NCBI RefSeq assembly: GCF_008122505.1
Contig: NZ_VSSB01000001.1
Location: 2,340,891-2,404,890 of the forward strand
DNA length: 64,000 bases
Source of the DNA: Agromyces mariniharenae
GTDB taxonomy: Bacteria > Actinomycetota > Actinomycetes > Actinomycetales > Microbacteriaceae
Direction of reading: 5' to 3'
Made by a program: the position numbers and the translations under genes. Shown one piece after another: positions 25,887 to 34,424 of the stretch (within the stretch, counting starts at the first letter, position 1; every line of letters begins with the position of its first letter). The notes beneath the pieces are model-generated. The model had not been told where the DNA came from. It ran no database searches and saw only the letters and a list, made by a program, of their open reading frames with translations.

Positions 25887-26858
25887 GTGACCTCGACGAT
25901 CCAGGTACCGACGTCCGCGCGGGGGGCCGAGTCCCCCCGCGCGGGCGGCGGCCCCGTTCAACGCAAGAACCCGATCACGCGGCTGCGGCCGTGGCTGCTG
26001 CTCGCGCCCGCCCTCGCGGTGCTGGCCGTGCTGCTGCTCTGGCCGCTCGTGCGCGTGTTCCTCTTCTCCCTGCAGGACTACGGCCTGCGCGAGATCGTCT
26101 CGGGCGAGCCGAACTGGATCGGCATCGACAACTACCTCGAGGTCTTCACCGACCCCACCCTCTGGACCGTCGTCCTCCCCAACACCGTGGGCTTCGCGGT
26201 GCTCGCCGTCGCGGGCACCGTCGCCCTCGGCACGGCCGTCGCCGTGCTCATGGCCTCGCTCGGACCCTTCTGGCGCACCATCGTCGGCAGCGCCATCATG
26301 ATCGCCTGGGCCATGCCCGCGGTCACCGGCACCTACGTCTGGGTCTGGATCTTCGACGCCGACCGCGGCATCTTCAACGAGACCCTCCAGGCCCTCGGGC
26401 TCCAGGACGAGCCCGTCAACTGGTTCACGAACCGGTACACCTTCTACGCCATCGTGCTGCTCAACGTCGTGCACCACGGCTTCCCGTTCGTCGCGATCAC
26501 GATCCTCGCCGGCCTCCTCGGCGTGCCGAAGGAGATGCTCGAGGCCGCCGAGATGGACGGCGCCGGCCCGTGGCGCCGGTTCTGGCGCATCATCGTGCCG
26601 AACCTCAAGCAGGTCTTCGCGGTCGTCATCATCCTGTCGACCATCTGGGACTTCAAGGTCTTCGCGCAGGTCTACCTCATGCCCGGTGGCTCGGGCTCGA
26701 ACCGCGAGGCGCTGAACCTCGGCGTGTGGTCGTACGTCGAGTCGTTCGGGCAGAACCGCTACGGCTTCGGCTCCGCCATCGCGGTGCTGCTCACCCTCGT
26801 GCTCCTCGCGATCACCGTCGTGTACGTGCGCACCATGCTGAAGGAGGAGGAGCTGTGA
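25887..26858 (+). CDS. sugar ABC transporter permease (MalF type)
   Basis: 323 residues from GTG 25887, four bases after the SBP stop. Six helices after a 35-residue cytoplasmic tail; the EAA loop that docks on the ATPase is EAAEMDGAGPWRRFWRIIVP near residues 217-236. No ATPase gene is present in the operon. In actinobacteria such importers share a genome-encoded MsiK-type ATPase, which is the expected partner. Confidence 0.92.
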   Translation: MTSTIQVPTSARGAESPRAGGGPVQRKNPITRLRPWLLLAPALAVLAVLLLWPLVRVFLFSLQDYGLREIVSGEPNWIGIDNYLEVFTDPTLWTVVLPNTVGFAVLAVAGTVALGTAVAVLMASLGPFWRTIVGSAIMIAWAMPAVTGTYVWVWIFDADRGIFNETLQALGLQDEPVNWFTNRYTFYAIVLLNVVHHGFPFVAITILAGLLGVPKEMLEAAEMDGAGPWRRFWRIIVPNLKQVFAVVIILSTIWDFKVFAQVYLMPGGSGSNREALNLGVWSYVESFGQNRYGFGSAIAVLLTLVLLAITVVYVRTMLKEEEL

Positions 26859-27781
26859 GCACCGTGACGCCCGCCCCCACGACCGCGCCCGCGGCATCCG
26901 CTGCCGTCGCCGGCCCCGCCGACGTGACCCGCCGCATCGCGCGCAGCCGCCGCACCGCCCGCAAGACCCGCGCCGCCGCGCTGAAGGCCGTGCTCGTCGT
27001 GCTGCTGCTCGCGTTCACGCTCTTCCCCGCGTTCTGGATGCTCTCGAGCGCGTTCGACGCGAAGGCCGGCACCGGAGGCCAGACGCTCCTCCCGCGCGAG
27101 TTCACGTTCGACAACTTCTCGTACGTGCTCACCGATGGCGGGTTCGACGTGTTCCTGCGCAACTCGGCGATCGTCGCGCTCGTCACCGTGGTCGCGAGCG
27201 CCGTGCTCTCGCTGCTCGCCGCGGTCGCGGTCGCCCGCTTCCGCTTCCGGTCGCGCACCGCGATCCTGCTCATGATCCTCATCGTGCAGATGGTGCCGCT
27301 GGAGGCGCTCGTCATCCCGCTGTTCGTGCAGGTGCGCGACCTCGGCATGCTCAACACGCTCCTCGGTCTCATGGTCGTGTACGTCGCGCTCTCGCTGGCG
27401 TTCGGCATCTGGATGCTGCGCGGATTCGTCGCGGCCGTGCCGGTCGAGCTCGAGGAGGCCGCCTACATCGACGGCGCGAGCTGGGGGCGGATGTTCCGCT
27501 CCGTGCTCCTCCCCCTCGTGATGCCCGGGCTCGTGGCGACCTCGGTGTTCTCCTTCATCACCGCGTGGAACGAGTTCATCTTCGCCATGACGCTGCTCGG
27601 CGGGGCATCCGAGAACTACACCGTGGCCATCGGCCTGAAGCAGTTCTTCGGCGAGCACACGAACGAGTGGGGCTACATCATGGCCGCCTCGACGATCATC
27701 ACGATCCCCGTCATGATCTTCTTCGTCATCGTGCAGCGACGCCTGTCGGCCGGACTCGTGGCAGGTGCGGTCAAGGGATGA
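26855..27781 (+). CDS. sugar ABC transporter permease (MalG type)
   Basis: 308 residues from GTG 26855, overlapping the previous stop (GTGA). N-terminal basic tail (RRIARSRRTARKTR), six helices, EAA motif EEAAYIDGASWGRMFRSVLLP near residues 203-223. Completes the heterodimeric membrane channel with the preceding gene. Confidence 0.92.
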   Translation: MSTVTPAPTTAPAASAAVAGPADVTRRIARSRRTARKTRAAALKAVLVVLLLAFTLFPAFWMLSSAFDAKAGTGGQTLLPREFTFDNFSYVLTDGGFDVFLRNSAIVALVTVVASAVLSLLAAVAVARFRFRSRTAILLMILIVQMVPLEALVIPLFVQVRDLGMLNTLLGLMVVYVALSLAFGIWMLRGFVAAVPVELEEAAYIDGASWGRMFRSVLLPLVMPGLVATSVFSFITAWNEFIFAMTLLGGASENYTVAIGLKQFFGEHTNEWGYIMAASTIITIPVMIFFVIVQRRLSAGLVAGAVKG

Positions 27782-29343
27782 GCGCCGTGCACGACCCTGG
27801 GCTCCGTCGGCTGGTGGGCGCGGTGCTCTGGCCCGGGTACCTCGGGCGCGAGCTGCCCGACTGGCTGCGCCGCGAGCTCGCCGACGGCGGCCTCGCGGGC
27901 GCGGTGCTGTTCTCGCACAACCTTCCCGGTGGTCGAGTAGCGCCCGGCGAAGCCGGACGCGTATCGAGACCCGCGTCCGCATTCCGCGACCTCCGCGACG
28001 ACGTCCTCATCGGCATCGACGAGGAGGGCGGCAACGTCACCCGCCTCGAGGCGGCGACGGGCTCCACGCTCCCGGGCGCCGCCCAGCTGGGCTTCGTCGA
28101 CGACACGGATGCCACCGCCGCGACCGGCCGCGCGCTGGCGGAGCGCTCGCTCGCAGCCGGCGCGAACGTGGTGCTCGCCCCCGTCGCCGACGTGAACACC
28201 AACCCGCGCAACCCGGTGATCGGCGTGCGCGCGTTCGGCGAGGCGCCCGAGCTCGTGTCGCGGCACGTCGCCGCGGCCGTGCGCGGCATCCAGTCGGCGG
28301 GGGCCGCCGCCTGCGTGAAGCACTTCCCGGGCCACGGCGACACGCACGTCGACTCGCACCACGCGCTGCCGACGCTCACGATCGACGTCGACGAGATCGA
28401 GCGGATGCACCTCCCGCCGTTCCGCGCCGCGATCGAGGCCGGCGTCGCCGCCGTCATGACCGGGCACCTCGTGGTGCCCCAGTGGGGCGACGCCCCGGCG
28501 ACCCTCAACCCGTCCGTGCTCTCGCGCCTGCGCACCATGGGCTTCGAGGGCGTCATCGTGACCGATGCGCTCGACATGGCGGCGGTGCGCGCGACCGTCG
28601 GCGCGGGGCCCGGAGCCGTGCAGGCGCTCCTCGCCGGGGCCGACCTGCTCTGCATCGGCAACCCGCGCAACCCGGGCTCCGCCGCGGCGCCCGACCAGGA
28701 CGAACAGGACTTCCGCGAGGTGCAGGCCGCGATCCTCGCCGCACTCGACGACGGCACCCTACCCGTCGTCGCGCTCGAACGCGCGGCGGATCGGGTGCGG
28801 AAGCTCGGCGCCGCGCTCGCCGGTGGGGGATTCACCGGCGGGCGCGCCGAGGCGCCGGGAACGACGGATGCCGCGAACTGGGGAGTCGACGCGGCATCCG
28901 TCGCCCGGCTCGCCATGACGGTCGACGGACCCGTCGCGCCGGCACCTGGACCCCGGACCGTGCTCGACGTGCGCGGTCGCGCGACCATCGCGGTCGACGG
29001 CGATGCCGATTACGTGGCCGGCGCGCTCGCCGCGGGCGGACGCGTCGTGCGGCTCGACACGAGCGCCGTGCCGGGCGACGACCTGCGCGGCGCCGTCGCC
29101 GCGGCCGCCGAGGCGCGAGGCGCGTTCGTCGTGCTCGTCGACGCGGTCGGCGCGCACAGCGCCCAGCGCGACGTGATCGAGCAGCTCGGCGCGATCCGCC
29201 CGAGCGCGGTCGTCGTGAACGTGGGGATGCCCGGCGGGCGTCTCCCGCTCGCGACCGTGCACACGCGGGCCGCGAGCCGACTCGCCGCCGAAGCCGCGAG
29301 CGCGCTGCTCGCGTCGGGCTCGCGCCTGGAGGCGACCGCATGA
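27778..29343 (+). CDS. GH3 beta-N-acetylhexosaminidase (NagZ-like) with in-frame repeat insertion
   Basis: 521 residues, ATG 27778 overlapping the permease stop (ATGA). The NagZ loop KHFPGHGDTHVDSH (residues 181-194) carries the His/Asp acid-base dyad, and IVTDALDM supplies the nucleophile Asp263; IDEEGGNVTRL is also typical. NagZ removes GlcNAc from muropeptides and GlcNAc-anhydroMurNAc. No signal peptide, so it acts in the cytosol on imported disaccharide. A C-terminal GH3-C-like domain is present. Residues about 52-65 (GRVAPGEAGRVSRP) are encoded by a palindromic repeat-like sequence and look like an insertion between two conserved strands. Confidence 0.88.
   Translation: MSAVHDPGLRRLVGAVLWPGYLGRELPDWLRRELADGGLAGAVLFSHNLPGGRVAPGEAGRVSRPASAFRDLRDDVLIGIDEEGGNVTRLEAATGSTLPGAAQLGFVDDTDATAATGRALAERSLAAGANVVLAPVADVNTNPRNPVIGVRAFGEAPELVSRHVAAAVRGIQSAGAAACVKHFPGHGDTHVDSHHALPTLTIDVDEIERMHLPPFRAAIEAGVAAVMTGHLVVPQWGDAPATLNPSVLSRLRTMGFEGVIVTDALDMAAVRATVGAGPGAVQALLAGADLLCIGNPRNPGSAAAPDQDEQDFREVQAAILAALDDGTLPVVALERAADRVRKLGAALAGGGFTGGRAEAPGTTDAANWGVDAASVARLAMTVDGPVAPAPGPRTVLDVRGRATIAVDGDADYVAGALAAGGRVVRLDTSAVPGDDLRGAVAAAAEARGAFVVLVDAVGAHSAQRDVIEQLGAIRPSAVVVNVGMPGGRLPLATVHTRAASRLAAEAASALLASGSRLEATA
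27931..27971. repeat. palindromic repeat embedded in the NagZ-like coding sequence
   Basis: GGTCGAGTAGCG ... CGTATCGAGACC around a perfect inner hairpin CCGGC-GAA-GCCGG (27944-27956). It resembles, from memory, dispersed intergenic repeats with GGTCGAGTAGCG/CGTATCGAGACC ends in Microbacteriaceae. It is read without a stop in the NagZ-like frame. Confidence 0.6.
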
Positions 29344-30587
29344 TCGTGCTGTCCCTGCAGTCGGGCACCTCCGCCGACGGCATCGACGTCGCCGTCGTCG
29401 AGATCTCGCGGATCGAGGAGGACTCGCACCTGGCCATGCGCCTCCTCCACGCCGACACGGTCGACTGGGCGCCCGACCTCCGTGACCGCGCACTGGCCGC
29501 GACCACCGGCGAACCGCTGACCGCCGGCGCCTTCTGCGAGCTGGACACCCGGCTGGGACAGGCGTTCGCGGATGCCGCGGCCGCCGGCTCCCGCGCCGCG
29601 GGCGTCGTGCCCGACCTCGTCGTCTCGCACGGCCAGACGATCTTCCACTGGGTGGCCGACGGCCGCGCCCGGGGAACGATGCAGCTCGGCGAGCCCGCGT
29701 GGATCGCCGAGGCCGTCGGCGCGCCCGTGCTCTCCGACCTGCGAGCAGCCGACATCGCCGCCGGCGGCGAGGGCGCTCCGCTCATGGCGGTCTTCGACCG
29801 GGCCTGGCTCGGCGCCGAGGCTGCCGCGACGGGCCGCGCGCTCGCGACCGTGAACCTCGGCGGCATCGCCAACGTGCAGGTGGTGCATCCCGACGGCGAC
29901 GTCGTGGCGTTCGATAGCGGACCCGGCAACGGGCTCATCGACGCCGTCGTTGCACGGGCGACCGACGGCGGGCGGTCCTTCGACGAGGACGGCCGGCTGG
30001 CGGCATCCGGACGCGTCGACGAGGCGCTCCTCGCCGAGCTGGAGCGTCATCCGTACTTCGCGGCACCCGTGCCGAAGACCACGGGGCGCGAGACGTTCGA
30101 CCTCGGCGTCGTCGACCGCGCCGTCGCGGCCGTCGCGGCATCCGCCGTCGTGGCATCGGGCGGCGCGGCGACCGCGGATCCGCCCGCCCTCGAGGACCTC
30201 GTCGCGACGCTCACCGAGCTGACCGCGCACACCGTGGTCGACGCGATCCCCGGCGACCCGGCCGTGCTCATCGCCTCGGGTGGTGGGGCGCGCAACCCCG
30301 TGCTGCTCGGGCGCATCGCGGCGCTGGCCGCCGAGCGCGGCATCGTCGTCGAGTCGAGCGAGGTGCGCGGGATCGACCCGTCGTTCAAGGAGTCGCTCAT
30401 GTTCGCCCTGCTCGGCTACCTCAGTTGGCACGGCGTTCCGGCGCGGCTGTCGTCGGGCGGTTCGGGGGAGCCGCGCGTCGCCGGCCGGTTCACGAGCGGT
30501 CGGATGCCGCTCCGCCTGCCGCCGCCGCTCGCCGGCGTCGCATCCGTCACCATCACCAGCACCGACCACGGGGGAGCACCGCGATGA
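29340..30587 (+). CDS. anmK: anhydro-N-acetylmuramic acid kinase
   Basis: 415 residues; ATG 29340 overlaps the GH3 stop (ATGA). ATP-site motif SGTSADGID at residues 8-16, SHGQTIFHW, LSDLRAADIAAGGEGAPL and FDSGPGNGLIDA are the AnmK signature set. The enzyme opens the 1,6-anhydro ring of anhydroMurNAc and phosphorylates it to MurNAc-6-phosphate. It sits between the NagZ-like and MurQ genes, the exact order of the pathway. Confidence 0.95.
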   Translation: MIVLSLQSGTSADGIDVAVVEISRIEEDSHLAMRLLHADTVDWAPDLRDRALAATTGEPLTAGAFCELDTRLGQAFADAAAAGSRAAGVVPDLVVSHGQTIFHWVADGRARGTMQLGEPAWIAEAVGAPVLSDLRAADIAAGGEGAPLMAVFDRAWLGAEAAATGRALATVNLGGIANVQVVHPDGDVVAFDSGPGNGLIDAVVARATDGGRSFDEDGRLAASGRVDEALLAELERHPYFAAPVPKTTGRETFDLGVVDRAVAAVAASAVVASGGAATADPPALEDLVATLTELTAHTVVDAIPGDPAVLIASGGGARNPVLLGRIAALAAERGIVVESSEVRGIDPSFKESLMFALLGYLSWHGVPARLSSGGSGEPRVAGRFTSGRMPLRLPPPLAGVASVTITSTDHGGAPR

Positions 30588-31570
30588 ACCACACCGTCCC
30601 GGCCGAGGACCATCGCGCGTTGCGCGAGCTCCTCGGCGAGCTCGCCACCGAGGGCGTGAACGACGCGCACGGCGAGTTCGACCTGCTCGCGACCGAGGCG
30701 CAGCTCGCCGCGATGCAGGCGGAGAGCGCGCAGGCGGTCGCTGCGGTGACGGATGCCGCGCCGCAGGTCGCCGCGGCGATCGACGCGATCGTGCCCCGGC
30801 TTCGCGCCGGCGGCCGGCTCGTCTACCTGGGCGCCGGCACCGCCGGACGCATGGGCGTGCTCGACGCGAGCGAGATCCCGCCGACGTTCGGCACCGACCC
30901 GTCGCTCGTCGTCGGCGTCATCGCGGGCGGCGAGATCGCGTTGCGCTCCGCCGTCGAGGACGCCGAGGACGACGCCGCCCGCGGCGCCGCCGACCTCGAG
31001 GCGATCGGGCTCACCCCCGCCGACGCGGTCGTCGGCATCTCGGCATCGGGGCGCACGCCCTACGTCGTCGGCGCGCTCGAGCACGCCCGCGCGCTCGGCG
31101 CGCTCACGGTCGGGCTCTCGTGCAACGCCGGGAGCCGGATCGGCGAGGTCGCCGACCTCGCGATCGAGACGGTCGTCGGACCCGAGATCGTCGCCGGGTC
31201 GACCCGCCTCAAGGGCGGCACCGCGCAGAAGCTGGTGCTCAACGCCATCTCGACGATCGCGATGGTGCGCCTCGGCAAGGTCCACGGGAACCTCATGGTC
31301 GACGTGCAGGCGACCAATGCGAAGCTGCGCGCCCGTGCCGAGCGCATCGTCATGCTCGCGACGGGCGTCGATGCGGCGGCGGCATCCGCGGCCCTCGAAT
31401 CGGTCGGCGGCTCGGTGAAGGCGGCCATCCTCGTGACCATTACTGGGGTGTCACCCGATGACGCACTCGCGCGCCTCTCGACGCACGATGGGGTGTTGCG
31501 CGATGCTCTGACTGAGGTTCGCGCGGTGCCGATGCCCGTGATCCGTCCAGAGGAGACCGATGTCCGTTGA
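30584..31570 (+). CDS. murQ: N-acetylmuramic acid 6-phosphate etherase
   Basis: 328 residues; ATG 30584 overlaps the anmK stop (ATGA). SIS-domain sugar-phosphate site GAGTAGRMGVLDASEIPPTFG near residues 83-103, ISASGRTPYV, and TRLKGGTAQKLVLNAIST are MurQ hallmarks. It removes the lactyl ether from MurNAc-6-P to give GlcNAc-6-P and lactate. NagA and NagB are not in the window. Confidence 0.95.
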   Translation: MNHTVPAEDHRALRELLGELATEGVNDAHGEFDLLATEAQLAAMQAESAQAVAAVTDAAPQVAAAIDAIVPRLRAGGRLVYLGAGTAGRMGVLDASEIPPTFGTDPSLVVGVIAGGEIALRSAVEDAEDDAARGAADLEAIGLTPADAVVGISASGRTPYVVGALEHARALGALTVGLSCNAGSRIGEVADLAIETVVGPEIVAGSTRLKGGTAQKLVLNAISTIAMVRLGKVHGNLMVDVQATNAKLRARAERIVMLATGVDAAAASAALESVGGSVKAAILVTITGVSPDDALARLSTHDGVLRDALTEVRAVPMPVIRPEETDVR

Positions 31571-32450
31571 CGTGCTCCAGAGTGTGCGGCAGTCCCTGCC
31601 GCGCCTGAGCTCGTCGGAGGCCCGCGTCGCGGAGGCGATCATCGCCGACCCCTCGATCGTCGTCGACCTCACGATCACCGACCTGGCGAAGCGGTGCGGC
31701 ACCTCGCTCTCGACCGTCGCGCGGTTCTGCCAGACGCTCGGCTACAGCGGCTATCGCGAGTTCCGCATGGAGGTCGCGAGCGCCATCAGCCGCGAGGCTG
31801 CCGAGCGCGACCGGTTCGGGCTCGCCGACTCCGACATCGGACCCGACGACCCCGCCGCCGACGTGGTCGCCAAGATCGCGTTCCACGAGGTGCTCGCGAT
31901 CGAGCAGACCGTGCAGGCGCTCGACATCGCCGAGCTCGACCGCGTCGTCGACGCGATCGCCAGCGCCGCGCACGTCGATCTCTACGGGTTCGGCGCCAGC
32001 GGCCTCACCGCACAGGACCTGCAGCAGAAGCTCGCGCGCATCGGCATCTCGGCGTTCTGCTCGGTCGACGTGCACCTTGCGCTCGTCTCGGCCGCGCTGC
32101 GCAAGCCGGGCGACGTCGCGATCGGCATCTCGCACTCGGGCCTCACGACCGAGACGATCCACGCGCTGAGCGTCGCCCGGGATGCGGGTGCGACCACGGT
32201 CGCGCTGACGAACTCGCCCGACTCGCCCGTCACCGAGGTCGCCGACATGGTGCTCACGACCCAGGCGCGCGAGTCGACCTACCGCATGGGCGCCATGTCG
32301 AGCCGCATCGCGCAGCTCGCCGTCGTGGATTTCGTGTTCGTGCGCGTCGCCCAGCGCCGGCACGAAGACGTCGCGGCGCCGCTGCGCCGCACCTACGAGG
32401 TGACCGCGAGCCACAAGGTGAGCTCGCGGAAGCGGCGCGAGCAGGGGTAG
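31560..32450 (+). CDS. MurR/RpiR-family transcriptional regulator
   Basis: 296 residues, ATG 31560 inside the end of murQ (11-base overlap, GGAG site upstream). N-terminal RpiR helix-turn-helix (ITDLAKRCGTSLSTVARFCQTLGYSGYREF, residues about 40-70) and a C-terminal SIS sugar-phosphate domain (YGFGASGLTAQDLQQKLARIG, ISHSGLTTETI). The natural ligand in such operons is MurNAc-6-phosphate. As the last gene of the operon it is probably a self-regulating feedback repressor. It ends in a basic tail. Confidence 0.92.
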   Translation: MSVDVLQSVRQSLPRLSSSEARVAEAIIADPSIVVDLTITDLAKRCGTSLSTVARFCQTLGYSGYREFRMEVASAISREAAERDRFGLADSDIGPDDPAADVVAKIAFHEVLAIEQTVQALDIAELDRVVDAIASAAHVDLYGFGASGLTAQDLQQKLARIGISAFCSVDVHLALVSAALRKPGDVAIGISHSGLTTETIHALSVARDAGATTVALTNSPDSPVTEVADMVLTTQARESTYRMGAMSSRIAQLAVVDFVFVRVAQRRHEDVAAPLRRTYEVTASHKVSSRKRREQG

Positions 32451-32480
32451 GGGTCTCCCGCCATACGCCCGTCGCGCGCG

Positions 32481-32551
32481 ATTCAGGCAATCACCCTCCG
32501 CTCAGGACGCTTCCGCGGATTCCCGCCTGAATCCGGTCCGATCGGGTGAAT
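32481..32551. repeat. intergenic palindromic repeat, copy B (degenerate)
   Basis: ATTCAGG at the left end, GCTCAGG 19 nt later; right arm CCTGAAT and GTGAAT 19 nt apart. This is the least well preserved of the six. It follows the murR stop by 30 bases. Confidence 0.7.
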
Positions 32552-32677
32552 CCGGTGCCACTACGCTCCTCCCGAGCGTCCGCTCCGGGCTCGCGCCATG
32601 CGGACGATCGGCTCGATTGTGGCCGACCCGCGCGTGTACGCCGGGTGTTGTCGCCCTCCGTGCGTACCGTGGGCGCC

Positions 32678-32899
32678 ATGACGAACCAGGTGCAGATCAC
32701 GGTCGCGCCCGACGTGCTCGACGAGCCGTGCCCCCGCTGCGAGTCGACCGCCGTGCGAGCGGTCGTGTACACCCGCACGGTCGACGTCGTCATCGACGCG
32801 GATGCTGCCGCCGACCCGTTCGCCGCAGACGGACCCCTGTTCGACTGCCGCGAGTGCGGCTTCGAGTGGGGCGAGCTCGTGCGCGACCTCATGCGCTAG
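32678..32899 (+). CDS. small zinc-ribbon protein
   Basis: 73 residues from ATG 32678, with TACCGT seven bases upstream (leaderless promoter pattern). Two Cys pairs, CPRC at residues 18-21 and CREC near 57-60, can hold one zinc ion. The middle is acidic (VDVVIDADAAADPF). No known function; not clearly linked to its neighbours. Confidence 0.7.
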   Translation: MTNQVQITVAPDVLDEPCPRCESTAVRAVVYTRTVDVVIDADAAADPFAADGPLFDCRECGFEWGELVRDLMR

Positions 32900-32998
32900 G
32901 CGGAGGTCCGGCGGAATCCATCGCGCGGGAGAGGAACCCGCGCCCGCCTGTGGATAACCCGGCGAGACGGGCGGCCGGGCTCACCTAGGCTCGACGCC

Positions 32999-33580
32999 AT
33001 GCCGATCCCCCGCCGCCGCCGAGCCGTGCGACGGGGCGCTTCGGTCGTCGCGGCGACGGGCCTCGCGCTCGCGCTCGCCGGATGCGTCGGCGCGCCCACG
33101 CCGACACCCACGCCGACGGCGGCCGACACGCCCGCGCCGATCTTCGCGTCGGACGAGGAGGCGCTCGCGGCGGCGGAAGCTGCGTATGCGAAGTACAACG
33201 ACGCGTCGGCGGTCGTTACGGCGGACGGAGGAACGAATCCCCAGCGTGTGGACGAAACGGTTACATCGGCGTACGCCGAGACACTTCACGAAGAGTTCGC
33301 GGCACTTGCGGACGCGGGCCTTCGCATGACTGGCGAAACCACGTTCTATGAGGCGGCGCTTGCGGAGAATGCGGTGGATACAGAAGGCGCAAGGGTCACG
33401 ATCTACCTTTGCCGTGATGTGAGTGCTGTGAGGGTTGTTGCGTCGGACGGTAGCGATGTAACCCCCGCAGATCGTGACGCATCCGCTCCGACTCAAGTGT
33501 TTCTGGTGTCGACTGCCGAGAATCCCAGTGTCCTGCTCGTCGACGGGGTAGATCGTTGGACTGGCGAAGATTTCTGTTGA
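32999..33580 (+). CDS. hypothetical secreted lipoprotein, atypical codon use in 3' part
   Basis: 193 residues from ATG 32999, leaderless (TAGGCT seven bases upstream). Arg-rich n-region, hydrophobic core and lipobox LAGC (Cys about residue 29), then a Thr/Pro linker (PTPTPTPT). The mature domain has two Cys (YLCRDVS and the final DFC) and ends WTGEDFC, a pattern I associate with actinobacterial lipoproteins found beside PKD-type proteins. From about position 33200 onward, codon usage becomes AT-richer (many NNT, NNA codons), unlike the 5' third. Confidence 0.7.
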   Translation: MPIPRRRRAVRRGASVVAATGLALALAGCVGAPTPTPTPTAADTPAPIFASDEEALAAAEAAYAKYNDASAVVTADGGTNPQRVDETVTSAYAETLHEEFAALADAGLRMTGETTFYEAALAENAVDTEGARVTIYLCRDVSAVRVVASDGSDVTPADRDASAPTQVFLVSTAENPSVLLVDGVDRWTGEDFC

Positions 33581-34398
33581 TTCCGAGCGCGCTTGCGCTG
33601 ACGGCGGCAATAGCAATTGCGTCGCCGGCGAAGGCGGATGGTGGTAGCGGCTGCTCTGACGCGCTGGCGGGTTTGGGCTGCCCCGATGTTGGAGGCAGCC
33701 TCAGCACAGGGGAGGCAATTCTCGAGGCCATTCGGCCAGGCAGTGAGCAAGGCTCCACTGAGGAATCCGAGCAGCCGGTGGGCGCTCCAACTGTTGGCAC
33801 CGACACCTCGGAGTCGCCGCCTCCCCCGCCCCCACCAGCCAACTGCAGCCCCAACAACCTCACGCTCTGCGCGGGCGATCCGGCCGCGCCGCAGGAGGAG
33901 CCCGCGGCACCGATCGTCGTGACGCTCCGCGACATCGCGTCGTTCCGCCCGGCGACGCCCGGCAACGGGATGGAGCCCGGGGGATGGGCGGTGGTCGGGC
34001 TGCCGGCGAACTTCGTGGCGGCGGCATCCGTCGAGGTGGTCTCCGGCACGTTGCTCGGGCAGCCCGCCGACGTCCGGTTCACGCCGGTCGGCTACCGCTG
34101 GAGCCACAGCGACGGCGGGATCGTCGAATCGGGCAGCCCCGGCGCGACGTGGGACGCCCTCGGGCAGCGGGAGTTCAGCCCGACTCCGACCAGCCACGTC
34201 TACGTCGCTCCGGGCGAGTATACGGCCGAGCTGGAGGTCGCGCTTCGCGCCGAGTACCGGTTCGCGGGTTCGCCCTGGCGGTCCATCGCGGGCACCCTCG
34301 CGGTGACGGGCCCGCCGCAGCGGGTGCTCGTGGGCGAGTTCGACACGGTGCTGACGCGCGGCGACTGCATCGCCGACCCGTCAGGGCCCGGCTGCTGA
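33556..34398 (+). CDS. secreted PKD-like domain protein
   Basis: 280 residues from TTG 33556, overlapping the lipoprotein gene by 25 bases. A second TTG at 33577 overlaps the stop (TTGA) but would delete the basic start of the signal peptide, so the longer form is favoured. Signal peptide DWRRFLLIPSALALTAAIAIASPAKA, a Ser/Glu/Pro-rich linker with a PPPPPPP run, then a PKD-like beta domain (FTPVGYRWSHSDGG ... SHVYVAPGEYTAELEV). The first half shares the lower GC of the upstream gene; the second half returns to host composition near 33840. Likely surface-exposed; function unknown. Confidence 0.72.
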   Translation: MDWRRFLLIPSALALTAAIAIASPAKADGGSGCSDALAGLGCPDVGGSLSTGEAILEAIRPGSEQGSTEESEQPVGAPTVGTDTSESPPPPPPPANCSPNNLTLCAGDPAAPQEEPAAPIVVTLRDIASFRPATPGNGMEPGGWAVVGLPANFVAAASVEVVSGTLLGQPADVRFTPVGYRWSHSDGGIVESGSPGATWDALGQREFSPTPTSHVYVAPGEYTAELEVALRAEYRFAGSPWRSIAGTLAVTGPPQRVLVGEFDTVLTRGDCIADPSGPGC

Positions 34399-34424
34399 GT
34401 TCCAACCCACGACGACGTCGAGCC

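Noticed and set aside
27778..29343. Frameshift or pseudogene in the NagZ-like gene because of the repeat
   Set aside because: The repeat is read without a stop, the frame is kept on both sides, and all catalytic motifs follow intact.
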